From Candidatus Zixiibacteriota bacterium (GTDB taxonomy: Bacteria; Zixibacteria; MSB-5A5; GN15; FEB-12), in NCBI GenBank assembly GCA_024278515.1, contig JAJRTA010000032.1, positions 1 through 37,282 of the forward strand: a stretch of DNA of 37,282 nucleotides, read 5' to 3'. The notes under the pieces were generated by a model, which saw only the letters and a list, made by a program, of their open reading frames with translations, did no database searches and was not told the origin of the DNA. Each line of letters opens with the position of its first letter. The stretch's first letter is position 1. Shown here one piece after another: positions 1 to 9,184 of this stretch. The translations under genes were made by a program, and so were the position numbers.

Positions 1-560
1 ACTGGAACGTACCGGACAGCATCTATACGATCGACAACGTGGACTACCAGGCCTACCAGGCGTATCTTATGAGCACTTACGGTTACCTGCGACCGGACCT
101 TCAACCTGATTCGATTCTGAATTCCGATGACAAAAAAGGATTCACGCACGTACTGCCGGATACCCGGACCCAGCAGTATTACGAGATGACCGGAAAGTAC
201 AACCAGTTCGCCTGGGGCTGGGACGACGCCAATCTCGATGGCCGGACATTGCGTGAGCTGATAGCCTCTGGCGAACTACAACGTGCCCTGGGTGATTTCA
301 TACCGCATTCGAACAACCGCGAGACTTATGAAGGGATGCGTGACAACGCCAACAAGGAGTACGACAAAAGTCTCAAAATGGTCTTTGTAGTGATGGGGAA
401 CCACCTGATCAGCGCCTTCGAGGCTTACTTCTCGGCCAAACGGCACAACCACCAGCTTAAATATAATCAGCCGTTCTCACGGGTGAAAATAGAGCCCTCT
501 CTGCGCTCCTATTCATCATGGAAAGACACGCCGTACGTAACATTGACATACAAGTTCTGA
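1..560 (+). CDS. Exported or outer-membrane protein, 3' end only (partial)
   Basis: The reading frame is open from the left edge (first full codon at base 3), so the true start lies outside the window; the GTG at 39 is probably internal. About 185 residues are visible. The C-terminus alternates hydrophobic and polar residues and ends in VTLTYKF, with a terminal aromatic as in many outer-membrane barrel strands. A segment near the middle (NHLISAFEAYFSAKRHN) resembles the helix found in DUF5683-type proteins, and the next gene carries a comparable segment (NRVVSVIDAVHDARKSRR), so the two may be paralogous. The stop is 4 nt before the next GTG, suggesting one transcript. No biochemical role can be assigned; the family link is by eye. 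Confidence 0.7.
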   Translation, partial: WNVPDSIYTIDNVDYQAYQAYLMSTYGYLRPDLQPDSILNSDDKKGFTHVLPDTRTQQYYEMTGKYNQFAWGWDDANLDGRTLRELIASGELQRALGDFIPHSNNRETYEGMRDNANKEYDKSLKMVFVVMGNHLISAFEAYFSAKRHNHQLKYNQPFSRVKIEPSLRSYSSWKDTPYVTLTYKF

Positions 561-570
561 TGAAGTGAGT

Positions 571-1365
571 ATGCGGACGGTCACGTTCATAATCGTCATT
601 TGCGCCCTGCTGACAGTGTCAGCATCACTTCACGCTGTCGATCTGCCGGCAACCCCGTTGCAGGACAGGTTTGCCGCAATGGGCAGACAGTCCGGGTTGT
701 CACAACCGGTCTACCTCGCATCCAACGGCAACTCCGGCGGACTCTGGGGCGACCGGGGAAAACCGGATCGCAAGTCGGTCGGAAAGGCTCTCCTGTACTC
801 GGCTTTACTGCCGGGGATGGGTGAATACTATGTGGGCAATCGCAAAAAAGCCCGGTATTTCTTCGCTGTCGAGGCTGTCTCGTGGCTTGGTTTCCTGTCG
901 TTTCACATGTACGGAAACTGGAAAGAAGATGACTATATCAATTTCGCGCGGGCACGGGCGGATGCCCGGCTCGAAGATAAAAGTGATGAGTTTCGTGACT
1001 GGGTCGGATTTTACGATGATATCGACCAGTTCAACGAACTCGGCCGCGTACAGGATCGGGACCGTCCCTATCTGGTGGATAATGAATCGAACCACTGGCG
1101 CTGGCGCAACCGGAGTGATAAGGCGGCCTACCGTGAAATTAAAAACCGCAGCCGGGAGGCGTTTCGCAGGCGTGATTTTACTATCGGCCTGATGATAATA
1201 AACCGGGTCGTGTCGGTTATCGATGCGGTTCATGACGCCCGCAAGTCCCGCCGGTTATTCGGGAGCTCAACCGACAATGACTCCCGGCGCTTCGGATATC
1301 GGCTGGATATCGATCCGTTCAGTGCTGATCAACAAGTCAGGCTGGCGCTTCTGGCACGTTTTTAG
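571..1365 (+). CDS. DUF5683-like exported membrane protein
   Basis: Predicted 264 residues from the ATG at 571; a GTG at 565 is an in-frame alternative giving two more residues. The N-terminus (MRTVTFIIVICALLTVSASLHA) is a clear signal peptide with cleavage likely after HA. Near residue 75 comes a hydrophobic stretch with ALLPGMGEYYVGNRKKA, a Pro-Gly-x-Gly-x-Tyr pattern typical of DUF5683 and related small-loop membrane proteins, followed by another hydrophobic segment (YFFAVEAVSWLGFLSFHMYG). The middle is highly charged (Arg, Asp), and the C-terminus (DQQVRLALLARF) ends with an aromatic like a barrel strand. It sits between a similar truncated gene and an NHL lipoprotein in an envelope cluster. 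Exact function is unknown for this family. Confidence 0.7.
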   Translation: MRTVTFIIVICALLTVSASLHAVDLPATPLQDRFAAMGRQSGLSQPVYLASNGNSGGLWGDRGKPDRKSVGKALLYSALLPGMGEYYVGNRKKARYFFAVEAVSWLGFLSFHMYGNWKEDDYINFARARADARLEDKSDEFRDWVGFYDDIDQFNELGRVQDRDRPYLVDNESNHWRWRNRSDKAAYREIKNRSREAFRRRDFTIGLMIINRVVSVIDAVHDARKSRRLFGSSTDNDSRRFGYRLDIDPFSADQQVRLALLARF

Positions 1366-1388
1366 ACTGATATTCTTGTGAGGACGGC

Positions 1389-2342
1389 ATGTATCGTTTC
1401 CTGACACCGCTGCTCCTTCTGTTAATCTCCTGTTCTCCCGGCCCCCGCAGCGGCGCGGAGCTGCTGTTGGATATCAGGGTGCCGACGGCTGTTATTGTTG
1501 ATCAGGTTATTGAAGGCAATATCCTCGGACAACGCCTCAACAACCCCTACAGTGTGGCGGTAGCCTCCGACGGAAGCTGGTACCTGGTCGACAACGGCAA
1601 CCATCGCATCATCTGTTTCGACGCCGCCATGAAACCGGTCCGGCAAACCGGCGGATACGGTTTTTCAGCCGGATTGCTCAACCACCCGGGGCGCATCACT
1701 CTTGACAATGATCTTAATTTATTGGTAGCCGATGAAGGCAACCGCAGAATAGTGCGCTATGATACCCGACTGAATTATGTGGATGAAATTGAACTGCGCG
1801 ATGACGATGACCCGTTCCGGTATGGCCGTCCCGCCGGTCTTTCGGTCACGGAGTACGGTGAAGTATGGGTGGCCGACGCCGATCAGGATCGTCTGATCGT
1901 ATTCGATAACGTCGGCAATTTCAACCGTTTTATCGGCGATTTCGGCTACGGCGGCGGACAGCTTTCCCGACCGGGCGAGGTGCTGCTCGACCGCAGGGGA
2001 GAGTTTCTTGTTTGTGATCGTGGGGGTTCCCGTCTGGTGCGATATGATTCATACGGCAGTTTTATCGACGAACTGGCGATCGACGGCATCGTTTCTCCGA
2101 ACGCGGCGGCTGCAGATAAAGGCCTGCTCTGGGTTCTCGATGATACCAACGGCCGTCTTGCCTGCTGCACCCGCCGGAGCGGCTGTCAGTTGTTGACGAC
2201 AGGACCAACTCTGGTCGGCAGTCATGTCAGCATGAACAATCCGCGTGACGTTGATGTAGCCAAAGACGGCCGCCTTATGATTGTCGACAGCGGCAATAAC
2301 CGTATCCTGCTCTGTCGTCTTCTCTATGATGAGCCGGATTGA
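1389..2342 (+). CDS. NHL-repeat beta-propeller lipoprotein
   Basis: The 317-residue product begins with a lipoprotein signal (MYRFLTPLLLLLISC), with Cys15 as the likely lipidated residue. The rest is six repeats of the NHL type, each ending in a D-x-G/x-N-x-R-[IL] strand: VDNGNHRI, ADEGNRRI, ADADQDRL, CDRGGSRL, LDDTNGRL and VDSGNNRI. Six repeats would close one propeller. Such domains bind protein or other ligands and usually have no catalytic role; nothing here indicates an enzyme. A GAGG sequence lies just upstream of the ATG. The 3' end overlaps the start of the large outer-membrane gene by about 14 nt, so the two are probably translated together. A periplasmic or surface accessory role for that barrel is inference. 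Confidence 0.85.
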   Translation: MYRFLTPLLLLLISCSPGPRSGAELLLDIRVPTAVIVDQVIEGNILGQRLNNPYSVAVASDGSWYLVDNGNHRIICFDAAMKPVRQTGGYGFSAGLLNHPGRITLDNDLNLLVADEGNRRIVRYDTRLNYVDEIELRDDDDPFRYGRPAGLSVTEYGEVWVADADQDRLIVFDNVGNFNRFIGDFGYGGGQLSRPGEVLLDRRGEFLVCDRGGSRLVRYDSYGSFIDELAIDGIVSPNAAAADKGLLWVLDDTNGRLACCTRRSGCQLLTTGPTLVGSHVSMNNPRDVDVAKDGRLMIVDSGNNRILLCRLLYDEPD

Positions 2343-5300
2343 ACCCACATCCCGACACTATGTCGCTTCCCTGAGTTCCCGTTTAATTCGTAGTCTGTAC
2401 TTTCAGTTGTTCGTTCTTGGTATAGTCGGACTGATACCATGCCTGTCCGACGCTGAACCGGTTGAGCAGATACTGACAGGCCGCGATATACCCAAACGTA
2501 TTTTCATCGGTTCATCATTTATTTTCAGTGAATCCGATTCGCTCTTTCTAAGCGGGACAAGACTGAAGCGCGGGATTGATTACCGGATAAGAACAGGGCG
2601 GGGCGTAATCGAACTGATCTCGCTGAAGCCGGCTGATCACGATACTCTGATCGTCAGGTATAACAGACTCCCCGTCTGGTTGCAGACCTCGTACGGCAAC
2701 CCCGTGCCTGTCATATCGGAAACAGACCGGTCTCCGGTTGAGGAGCAGCCTCATATTTTCACACCCGGACTTTCGCGGGATCGTACCGGTCTCACTCTGA
2801 CGGGGGCCAAGAGTTTTCGCTTCATGGCTCGCACCGACGGACCGTCCGAGTTCAGTCAGTCGCTTGATCTTTCGGTCGAAGGGAAATTGTCACCCGGCGT
2901 GACACTGACCGGAACTGTGTCGGATCGCGGTTATAATCCATCCTACGGCACCGCCGACAGTCGCCTGAACGAGCTTGATAAAGTGCGTCTGACTTTACAG
3001 TCGGCCAGTGTTACGGCACAGGTGGGTGATCTGACTCTGGAGAATCGCATGACGGGCGGTACTTTGCAGCCACGTACGCTGTCCGGAGCCGGGTTCAGCG
3101 TGAAAAAAGAGAAGTGGTATGTGCATGGAGTCGCGGCCCGTCCCCGGGGAAGGTATGAATCGACGGAATTCTTCGGCGAGGACGGCTTGCAGGGGCCTTA
3201 TTACATTAATAATGGCAGTCGCGCTCTTCCGATCGTACCGGGGTCGGAGATTGTCTGGCTCGACGGCGAACAACTGAAGCGGGGGATCTCCTCAGATTAT
3301 GAGATCGACTATCCGACCGGCAGTATAACGTTCAATGTCAACCGGCCGATCGACAAACGCAGCCGCATCGAAGTTGATTACGAACCGCTGACATCTGATT
3401 ACAAGGGAGAACTGCTGGCAAGCGGCGGAGGTGTCACGCTCGGTGATTCTGTCGTATCAGTCGAGTTTGAGTTCCGGCGTGATGGAGACGACAAAGAACA
3501 GCCGCTTTTCGGCGAGCTGAATGAAACGGACAGGCAACTGCTCTCACAGGCCGGAGACAGTACGGCCAGAGCGGTTCGCTCCGGTGTAGTTGCCGACAGT
3601 TCGGGGAACTATGTTCTGGTGCAGTCCAGCCTTCCCGATACGGTGTTTCAATATGTCGGTGAGGGTATGGGGGAGTACAGGGTAACGTTCAGTTTTGTCG
3701 GACCGGGCGTCGGGAGTTACCGATTTCTGGGCGGCAGCCGTTATGAATATGTGGGTGTCGGGCTGGGTGACTATGTTCCGGTGCGGTTGCTGGCGATGCC
3801 TGAGCGGTTTGACTATGCCCGGCTCAGGTTAGGTTGGAATAACAGCATCACCGGCAGAATTGCCGTCGATTTCAGACAGAGCGCAACTGACAGGAATCTT
3901 TTTTCAACGTTTGATGATTACGACAACCAGGGACAATACTACCGGCTTGCAGCCCAAAGACAGTTCGATCCGCGCAACAGTCTGAAACTGTCGGTCCGGC
4001 GTCGGGATAAAGAGTTTGTTTCGCTGGAACGGTTGAACATCCCTGAGTTCCGGCGGAGATTTCTGATGCCGTTGCAGTACACACCCGAGAGAGACGAGAC
4101 ACTGGTTGAGTCGGACGCAACATTCCGGCCGCTGGAACACCTTACAGTCAACACGCAATTCAACCATATCGCTTACACCGACCTGTTCAACTCCAGTCAG
4201 GGAAGCATGGGGGTCATCTTCAGCCCTTCAGATGATGTCGAACTGGCTTTCACCGCCGGCGGGATCAGGTCGGAATTGTCCGACAGCAACACAATCCTGA
4301 ATGGTAACGGTGAGAATCTGAACGGAAGACTACGAGCCAGAATATACCGTCAGACTGTCTTGACCTCTTCACTGGAATCTGATAATCGTAAAAATCTTTA
4401 CTCAGGGGTTGCAAAGGGAACAAGATACCTGCAATCAACGACCGGCCTGGAAACATCGACTGAACAGCTTCAATATGAATATTACCGCGAGGACAGCCTG
4501 ATATCCGGCTGGAGCGACCTGCTCACCCGGCACCGGGTGAAACTAAGCTCGGATCGCAGGATAGGCGGCTGGTCATACCGGCTGAATATTACACAGCAGT
4601 GGCTGAAGACAATTGATCTGGATGAGAAGAATTTTCTCGGACGTTTAGGCTATCGTTATCACAACCCACAAAAGAGGGAGACCATCGAGGGCGTCTATAC
4701 GATCTCGACCGAGTCTCGTTACGCCCGGGGTGTCGCCTACTTTGAAGTGGAACCAGGCCGTGGCGATTTCATTCTGGAAGATTCGGTGTATGTGCCGGAT
4801 CCGGACGGGAATTATATACAGGTCGATCAGATTCTGTCGGGACAGTCACGAGTACGTCGCGGGGAGAAAAGTTTCGCTTATCGAAAAGAATGGCCTCATG
4901 CTTATTTCCGAATGAATTCGCGAATTAATGAAGAGCTGATGGAAGAAGGAGAGCGCAAACTATCGTGGATTGTGCCGTTTATCTCCGATGAATCTCAACC
5001 GTACCTGTACTACCAGCGAAGATTCGATGCCGACTTCCGGTTCTGGAAAGTGCGTCACTTCCATGTGATCAATATTTTGAACCAGAAGAACGTTGAACGC
5101 CGTCTGATCGCCGACCGAACGCGCAGTCGCAGGCATGAACAAAGTATCCTGATTTTGAAACAGGCGCCCGGCCGTACTTTTCTGGAGCAAAGGCTGGAGC
5201 TGTTTGTAATTGAACGCGATCAGTATTTCGGCGGGGCCGGTGTAATCGACGGGTTCAAAGCCGCTTTATCGGCTACCTGCCGGTTTGCCTCATCCGAGTT

Positions 5301-5634
5301 GACATTCGGTGGGAGCTATCGGCGAGCCAGGGACGACACCGGCGAGCTTTCGCAACTTTACAGCACGCTGTTTGAATCGCGATTGCAGTTTCTCAGACGG
5401 GGCGAGTTGCGCACGTCGCTGGAACTGTACAGCCAGCAACTGGATAATGTCACCGGCGTACCTTCCTACTCGCTCACCGACAACAAACCGGGCAGGCGGG
5501 GAGCGGTCTGGTCGGTGAAACTGAATTATGGTGTGAAGGGGAAGCTGCGGCTGAATTTCTCTCTGACCGGGCGGCACGCCGACAACCGCACGGCCCGCGT
5601 AACCGGTCGAACCGAAATGGTGGCAGGTTTCTGA
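2329..5634 (+). CDS. Large outer-membrane beta-rich protein, SprA-reminiscent
   Basis: About 1,101 residues from the ATG at 2329 (an adjacent ATG is at 2326; a TTG further upstream is embedded in the NHL gene and is unlikely). An N-terminal hydrophobic segment (FQLFVLGIVGLIPCLSDA) acts as a signal peptide preceded by a basic stretch. Then come beta-rich modules with TGAKSFRF, SQSLDLSVEGKLSPGV and an LNELDKVRLTLQSASV-type segment, a pattern I associate with the N-terminal part of SprA-like outer-membrane proteins of the FCB group. Tyr-Val-Gly-x-Gly-x-Gly-[DE]-Tyr blocks follow at about residues 440-490. The last ~600 residues alternate polar and hydrophobic positions with many Tyr/Arg and end in Phe, like a big transmembrane barrel. 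The stop overlaps the TamA-like gene. The SprA relationship is from memory of motifs; transport function is inferred. Confidence 0.65.
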   Translation: MSRIEPTSRHYVASLSSRLIRSLYFQLFVLGIVGLIPCLSDAEPVEQILTGRDIPKRIFIGSSFIFSESDSLFLSGTRLKRGIDYRIRTGRGVIELISLKPADHDTLIVRYNRLPVWLQTSYGNPVPVISETDRSPVEEQPHIFTPGLSRDRTGLTLTGAKSFRFMARTDGPSEFSQSLDLSVEGKLSPGVTLTGTVSDRGYNPSYGTADSRLNELDKVRLTLQSASVTAQVGDLTLENRMTGGTLQPRTLSGAGFSVKKEKWYVHGVAARPRGRYESTEFFGEDGLQGPYYINNGSRALPIVPGSEIVWLDGEQLKRGISSDYEIDYPTGSITFNVNRPIDKRSRIEVDYEPLTSDYKGELLASGGGVTLGDSVVSVEFEFRRDGDDKEQPLFGELNETDRQLLSQAGDSTARAVRSGVVADSSGNYVLVQSSLPDTVFQYVGEGMGEYRVTFSFVGPGVGSYRFLGGSRYEYVGVGLGDYVPVRLLAMPERFDYARLRLGWNNSITGRIAVDFRQSATDRNLFSTFDDYDNQGQYYRLAAQRQFDPRNSLKLSVRRRDKEFVSLERLNIPEFRRRFLMPLQYTPERDETLVESDATFRPLEHLTVNTQFNHIAYTDLFNSSQGSMGVIFSPSDDVELAFTAGGIRSELSDSNTILNGNGENLNGRLRARIYRQTVLTSSLESDNRKNLYSGVAKGTRYLQSTTGLETSTEQLQYEYYREDSLISGWSDLLTRHRVKLSSDRRIGGWSYRLNITQQWLKTIDLDEKNFLGRLGYRYHNPQKRETIEGVYTISTESRYARGVAYFEVEPGRGDFILEDSVYVPDPDGNYIQVDQILSGQSRVRRGEKSFAYRKEWPHAYFRMNSRINEELMEEGERKLSWIVPFISDESQPYLYYQRRFDADFRFWKVRHFHVINILNQKNVERRLIADRTRSRRHEQSILILKQAPGRTFLEQRLELFVIERDQYFGGAGVIDGFKAALSATCRFASSELTFGGSYRRARDDTGELSQLYSTLFESRLQFLRRGELRTSLELYSQQLDNVTGVPSYSLTDNKPGRRGAVWSVKLNYGVKGKLRLNFSLTGRHADNRTARVTGRTEMVAGF

Positions 5635-7268
5635 TGCAAGCGTTTCGCAACATACTCTTTGGGCTGGTGATTTTCGCCGCCGGACAATCTGTCATGGCAA
5701 CAGAACTGGTCTGGGTGCATGATCGACCAGCCAACGCTCGACTTATCGAACGGCTGGCCGGGGCACCGTTGCCGTTACAGTCCAAAGCCGATAGTGTGGT
5801 CACCATTTTACAGGTTCATGGATACCTCGACGGACGAGTTACAGCACGCGGTGACAGTCTGCTGGTACAATCCGGGCGACGGTTCCTGCTGGATCGAATC
5901 ATTGTAACGGGCGACAGTTCGATAGAACTATCCGCCGACGGTTTCTTCACAGCCCGAAATGTCAAAGAACATCTTGATAAGCTTATTGATCAACAGGTCG
6001 AAAAGGGGTTCTATTATGCAAACCTGCAGGTCACCGAGGTTGTCGAAAAAAACAACTCGATCCTGATTCATGCGTCGTTGAACCGCGGTCCGGTTGTTAC
6101 GGTAGCGAAAGTACGTTTCGAAGGATTAAAGCGGAGCAACCCGGAACTGCTCAGGAAGTTGCTGCCGGTAAACAGCGGCGATACTCTGACCGGCGAACTG
6201 ATCAGACAGATTGAGAACGAAGCGCAACAGATGGAGCATCTGGTTTTCATTCCTCCGGTGAAAATCAAACCCCGGTCGGGTTACACCGGGGCCGAGCTTG
6301 TGCTTGAGTTTGTCGAGAAGAAACAGTTGCAGGTCGAAGGGTCGGGCGGCTATATCCCGCGTGAATCGGTCGGGCTGGTCTGGTCGCTCCGAGCAGCCTT
6401 TACCAGCCTGTTCGGAGAGGGGCGGCGAGCGGAACTGTTCACCGAGCGTGTCGAGTATGGCCGCAACATCCTCGATTTAAGCTATCATCAGCCGATGACA
6501 CTGGCCGGACAGGGACGGTTGGGTGTTCGCGTAACTACTCGTGACTACCGGGATCGGTTCTACGAGTTCAGCGCCGGAGCAGATTACTTTGCGCAGTTGT
6601 CCACCGGCTGGGCGGCTGGGCTGGGAATCACGTACCGGGCAGTGACCCCGGAAAATGACCTCCCTTCATTTATAAGCTACACTGCGGAACTATCCAGCCG
6701 TCAGCGTACGATGTATCCCCGATACAATCCACGCACCGGCTGGCTGCTGGACTGGTCTGTCTCATACACCCACCGAAAGTACCATCAGGACAGCCTTACA
6801 CCGGGAATAGAGCGGCCTATTCTTAACGACCAACGGGCGGTAATAGATATTCAGAACATTCAGCCGCTGTTCGGGCGGTTTATTGTCCGGACCGGGCTGA
6901 GTTACCGTGGATACTTTACCGCCGAAGCGCTCCCTCCGGTTTCGGAACTCTACCTGATCGGCGGGCCGCCCAGTCTGCGCGGATATCGCAACGAAAACTT
7001 CCCGGCTGTACACGCGGTGACAGGGACGGTCGAGCCACGCTTCCGTTTTGCCGACGGTTACCTCTATCTTTTTTATGACGGCGCTTATCTTAACAACCGA
7101 AGCGCCGCAGACAGTATTGTCTCGACCGAAGAGATATATCGTAACGGCTTCGGTTGCGGATTAGCGGTTGCACAACCGGGTCGGAGTGTCCGTCTTTCGC
7201 TCGGCTGGAATCCGGACCTGGCATTTGATCAGCCCCGCTTATCGATCGAGTTCTCAGCAGATATCTAA
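5634..7268 (+). CDS. Omp85-family outer-membrane protein (TamA/BamA-like)
   Basis: A 544-residue protein with signal peptide MQAFRNILFGLVIFAAGQSVMA. Residues about 25-230 hold POTRA-like units, e.g. GPVVTVAKVRFEGLKRSNPE followed by a second strand pair ending in AELVLEFVEKKQ. From about residue 230 the sequence alternates as a 16-strand barrel would, with the Omp85 loop-6 signature SLRGYRNENF near residue 447, in which the Arg-Gly-Tyr is the conserved lock motif. It is shorter than BamA (usually five POTRAs, ~800 residues) and matches TamA/BamA-like proteins with two or three POTRAs. Its start codon overlaps the preceding stop (TGATG), coupling it to the large barrel gene; it may assist insertion of that partner, but this is inference. 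Confidence 0.85.
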   Translation: MQAFRNILFGLVIFAAGQSVMATELVWVHDRPANARLIERLAGAPLPLQSKADSVVTILQVHGYLDGRVTARGDSLLVQSGRRFLLDRIIVTGDSSIELSADGFFTARNVKEHLDKLIDQQVEKGFYYANLQVTEVVEKNNSILIHASLNRGPVVTVAKVRFEGLKRSNPELLRKLLPVNSGDTLTGELIRQIENEAQQMEHLVFIPPVKIKPRSGYTGAELVLEFVEKKQLQVEGSGGYIPRESVGLVWSLRAAFTSLFGEGRRAELFTERVEYGRNILDLSYHQPMTLAGQGRLGVRVTTRDYRDRFYEFSAGADYFAQLSTGWAAGLGITYRAVTPENDLPSFISYTAELSSRQRTMYPRYNPRTGWLLDWSVSYTHRKYHQDSLTPGIERPILNDQRAVIDIQNIQPLFGRFIVRTGLSYRGYFTAEALPPVSELYLIGGPPSLRGYRNENFPAVHAVTGTVEPRFRFADGYLYLFYDGAYLNNRSAADSIVSTEEIYRNGFGCGLAVAQPGRSVRLSLGWNPDLAFDQPRLSIEFSADI

Positions 7269-7270
7269 GC

Positions 7271-7300
7271 TTGACTACTCTCCCCCGCCGGGCCTATCCT
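7271..7300 (+). promoter_or_regulatory. Possible sigma70-type promoter for the UbiA gene
   Basis: TTGACT (7271-7276) and TATCCT (7295-7300) are separated by 18 nt. The -10 box ends five bases before the GTG start at 7306, so a transcript from here would be leaderless or almost so. No Shine-Dalgarno sequence is visible before that GTG, which agrees with the idea. Confidence 0.4.
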
Positions 7301-7305
7301 GATAT

Positions 7306-8151
7306 GTGCGCAAACTGATTGACACACTCAGACTTATCCGCTGGATCAACTGTACTATGACCATGTTCGGAGTGGCCCTGGGCGTCCGCATGACGGCATC
7401 CGATATCGCCTGTTACGGCCCGGTAATGGCGGCCATCAGCGCCTTTCTGATCTGCGCGGCCGGGAATATCGTCAACGATCTGGCGGATATCGAAATCGAC
7501 CGCATCAACCGCCCGGACCGGGTTCTGGTCAGTGGCTTGCTCAGTCGAAAGTTCGCCTTTGTTCTTGCCGTTATTATGAATCTTGCCGCGATCGGGGTAG
7601 CTCTGACCGTCAACCCGGCTGTGACGGCACTCGGATTGATTGCGATATTCCTGCTTCTGGCCTACAACCTGAAACTTAAGCAAGTCCCCATTCTGGGGAA
7701 TACGATAATCGGGCTGCTGGCCGGTTTGACATTTATCTCCGGCGGACTGGCGGTGGACACAGCCTCGACTTTCGCTCTTCCCGGGCCGTTGATACCGGCG
7801 ATATTCGCATTCCTTTTTCATCTGGTGCGCGAACTGGTCAAGGATGTGCAGGATATCGACGGGGACAAAACGGCGGGAATCAGGTCAATCCCGCAGATTA
7901 TCGGGATCAGAGCCTCGCTTTGGCTGGCTCTGGGTCTGTATTTGATTTTAGCCGCGGCCAGTTTTATACCGGTTTACTTTGAGTGGTTCGGTCGATACTA
8001 CCGGCTGATTGTTACCTATATTATGAACTTGCCTCTGGGACTGTTTTTATTGTTCATTTGTTTCCGGCCGGATGAAACCGGGCTGAAAGCCCTGTCATGG
8101 GCTTTGAAAATCGGTATGATAGTCGGCTTAGTAGCTGTTTGGGTAGCATAA
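7306..8151 (+). CDS. UbiA-family membrane prenyltransferase
   Basis: 281 residues, with about eight or nine hydrophobic segments. The first Asp-rich motif is NDLADIEIDRINRPDR (about residues 57-72), followed by SG, and the second is KDVQDIDGDKTAGIRSIP (about 179-196). Both bind the Mg-diphosphate of the prenyl donor in UbiA enzymes, which attach isoprenoid chains to an aromatic or glycerol-phosphate acceptor in the cytoplasmic membrane. Length and motif spacing are normal. The acceptor cannot be read from the sequence: menaquinone-type MenA, heme/chlorophyll-type, and geranylgeranylglycerol-phosphate transferases all look similar, and there is no neighbouring quinone gene. The GTG start follows the predicted Met-Arg-Lys N-terminus; an overlapping ATG at 7304 is in another frame. 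Confidence 0.85.
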   Translation: MRKLIDTLRLIRWINCTMTMFGVALGVRMTASDIACYGPVMAAISAFLICAAGNIVNDLADIEIDRINRPDRVLVSGLLSRKFAFVLAVIMNLAAIGVALTVNPAVTALGLIAIFLLLAYNLKLKQVPILGNTIIGLLAGLTFISGGLAVDTASTFALPGPLIPAIFAFLFHLVRELVKDVQDIDGDKTAGIRSIPQIIGIRASLWLALGLYLILAAASFIPVYFEWFGRYYRLIVTYIMNLPLGLFLLFICFRPDETGLKALSWALKIGMIVGLVAVWVA

Positions 8152-8182
8152 GCTTTTGGGAAACGAACAATTAGCTTGTGCG

Positions 8183-8188
8183 TATAAT
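8183..8188 (+). promoter_or_regulatory. Candidate -10 element (TATAAT) upstream of the Bat operon
   Basis: A perfect TATAAT lies in the 147-nt gap before the first Bat gene, the only gap of any size between 7306 and 18480. No acceptable -35 is at the expected distance (TTGGGA at 8156-8161 is 21 nt away), so it is only a candidate. If used, the leader would be about 100 nt. Confidence 0.3.
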
Positions 8189-8298
8189 TCCCGTTAGCCC
8201 AAGGGCGGAACGGATAAAAACCGGAACATACGTGCTGTGTTAACCGTACCGCCTGAAAAGACAGTACCAAACAGAGATTGGAAAAACGGTTTGCTGAA

Positions 8299-9162
8299 AT
8301 GACCAAGCTGCTGATTGCCTTTTTTTCTCTTCCGTTGCTCTTCATGTCTGCCCCTGTCCATGCTGAGGGGATTTCTATCAGTCAGTCGCTGAGCAGTTCG
8401 GAAATCCCTTTTGAAGACAGCGTACTGTTTGAAATCGTGCTCTCCTGGGACGGCTCGCAGGCGGCCTATCTTTTCCCTCATCCTTTGAACCCGGTTATCG
8501 ACCGTATGACTATTCGGGGTTTCAGCTCGTCGGTCAGTTCAACCGGTCAGGGCGATTCCGAGAAAACAACCAAAACCTATCGGTACACCCTGGTGCCGAA
8601 ATCGTCGGGGATCGGACAGATCGCCCCGGTGACGGTCAGCTATATATCATGGCCGGATTCACTGCCGGGGGAAATGGTTACCGAGGCCATGACGGTCCGG
8701 ATCGCCGAACCTTTGCCGCCGGAAGAACCGCCGGATCTGTCTGTCATCTGGTGGGTGGCCGGAATATTGATTGTCATTGGGGCCGCTCTGGCCCTGCTGA
8801 TGATCAGACGATCAGGGAAGCGAAAAGCGGCCGAACCGGTACGAACACTGGTGGAGCAGTTCCTTGACGACCTCAGTCAGTTGAAAAAAGAGGCCGGAAC
8901 CGATCACAAACGGTTCCAGACCGGATTGCACCGGATATTGGCTGATTTCCTGAGTCGTAAATATGGTCTCAATCCTGACAACAAGAGCAAAGAGGAACTA
9001 AAAGAGGAACTTGCAACGGCAGGATTATCGGAGCTGGCCGCTTTCAGTATCGCCGGCTGGTACACTCAGGCGGCGCGTGATAAGTTCTCGCCGGTCACGG
9101 CCGGGCCGGGTGAAACAATAAGACTTGAAGCGGAAATCCGTCAACTGTTTGAAAAGTTATAG
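8299..9162 (+). CDS. Small BatD/DUF4381-like membrane-anchored protein
   Basis: 287 residues from the ATG at 8299 (an in-frame TTG at 8278 lacks support because the signal peptide begins at the ATG). Signal peptide MTKLLIAFFSLPLLFMSAPVHA, then a beta-rich periplasmic domain of about 120 residues containing SEIPFEDSVLFEIVLSW, similar in style to the repeated domains of BatD. One membrane helix follows (WWVAGILIVIGAALALLMI, about residues 149-168) and then a helical cytoplasmic tail of about 115 residues (RTLVEQFLDDLSQLKKE). This layout matches the proteins that accompany MoxR and DUF58 genes in Bat operons. It ends 22 nt before the moxR start. Function in the family is unproven; assisting assembly of the BatA/B complex is inferred. 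Confidence 0.7.
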   Translation: MTKLLIAFFSLPLLFMSAPVHAEGISISQSLSSSEIPFEDSVLFEIVLSWDGSQAAYLFPHPLNPVIDRMTIRGFSSSVSSTGQGDSEKTTKTYRYTLVPKSSGIGQIAPVTVSYISWPDSLPGEMVTEAMTVRIAEPLPPEEPPDLSVIWWVAGILIVIGAALALLMIRRSGKRKAAEPVRTLVEQFLDDLSQLKKEAGTDHKRFQTGLHRILADFLSRKYGLNPDNKSKEELKEELATAGLSELAAFSIAGWYTQAARDKFSPVTAGPGETIRLEAEIRQLFEKL

Positions 9163-9175
9163 CAATAAGAATATC

Positions 9176-9180
9176 GGAGG
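9176..9180 (+). promoter_or_regulatory. Shine-Dalgarno site fixing the moxR start
   Basis: GGAGG is followed at once by an ATG at 9181 whose frame stops after six codons. The in-frame ATG at 9185, four bases downstream of GGAGG, is therefore the moxR start. Confidence 0.6.
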
Positions 9181-9184
9181 ATGA

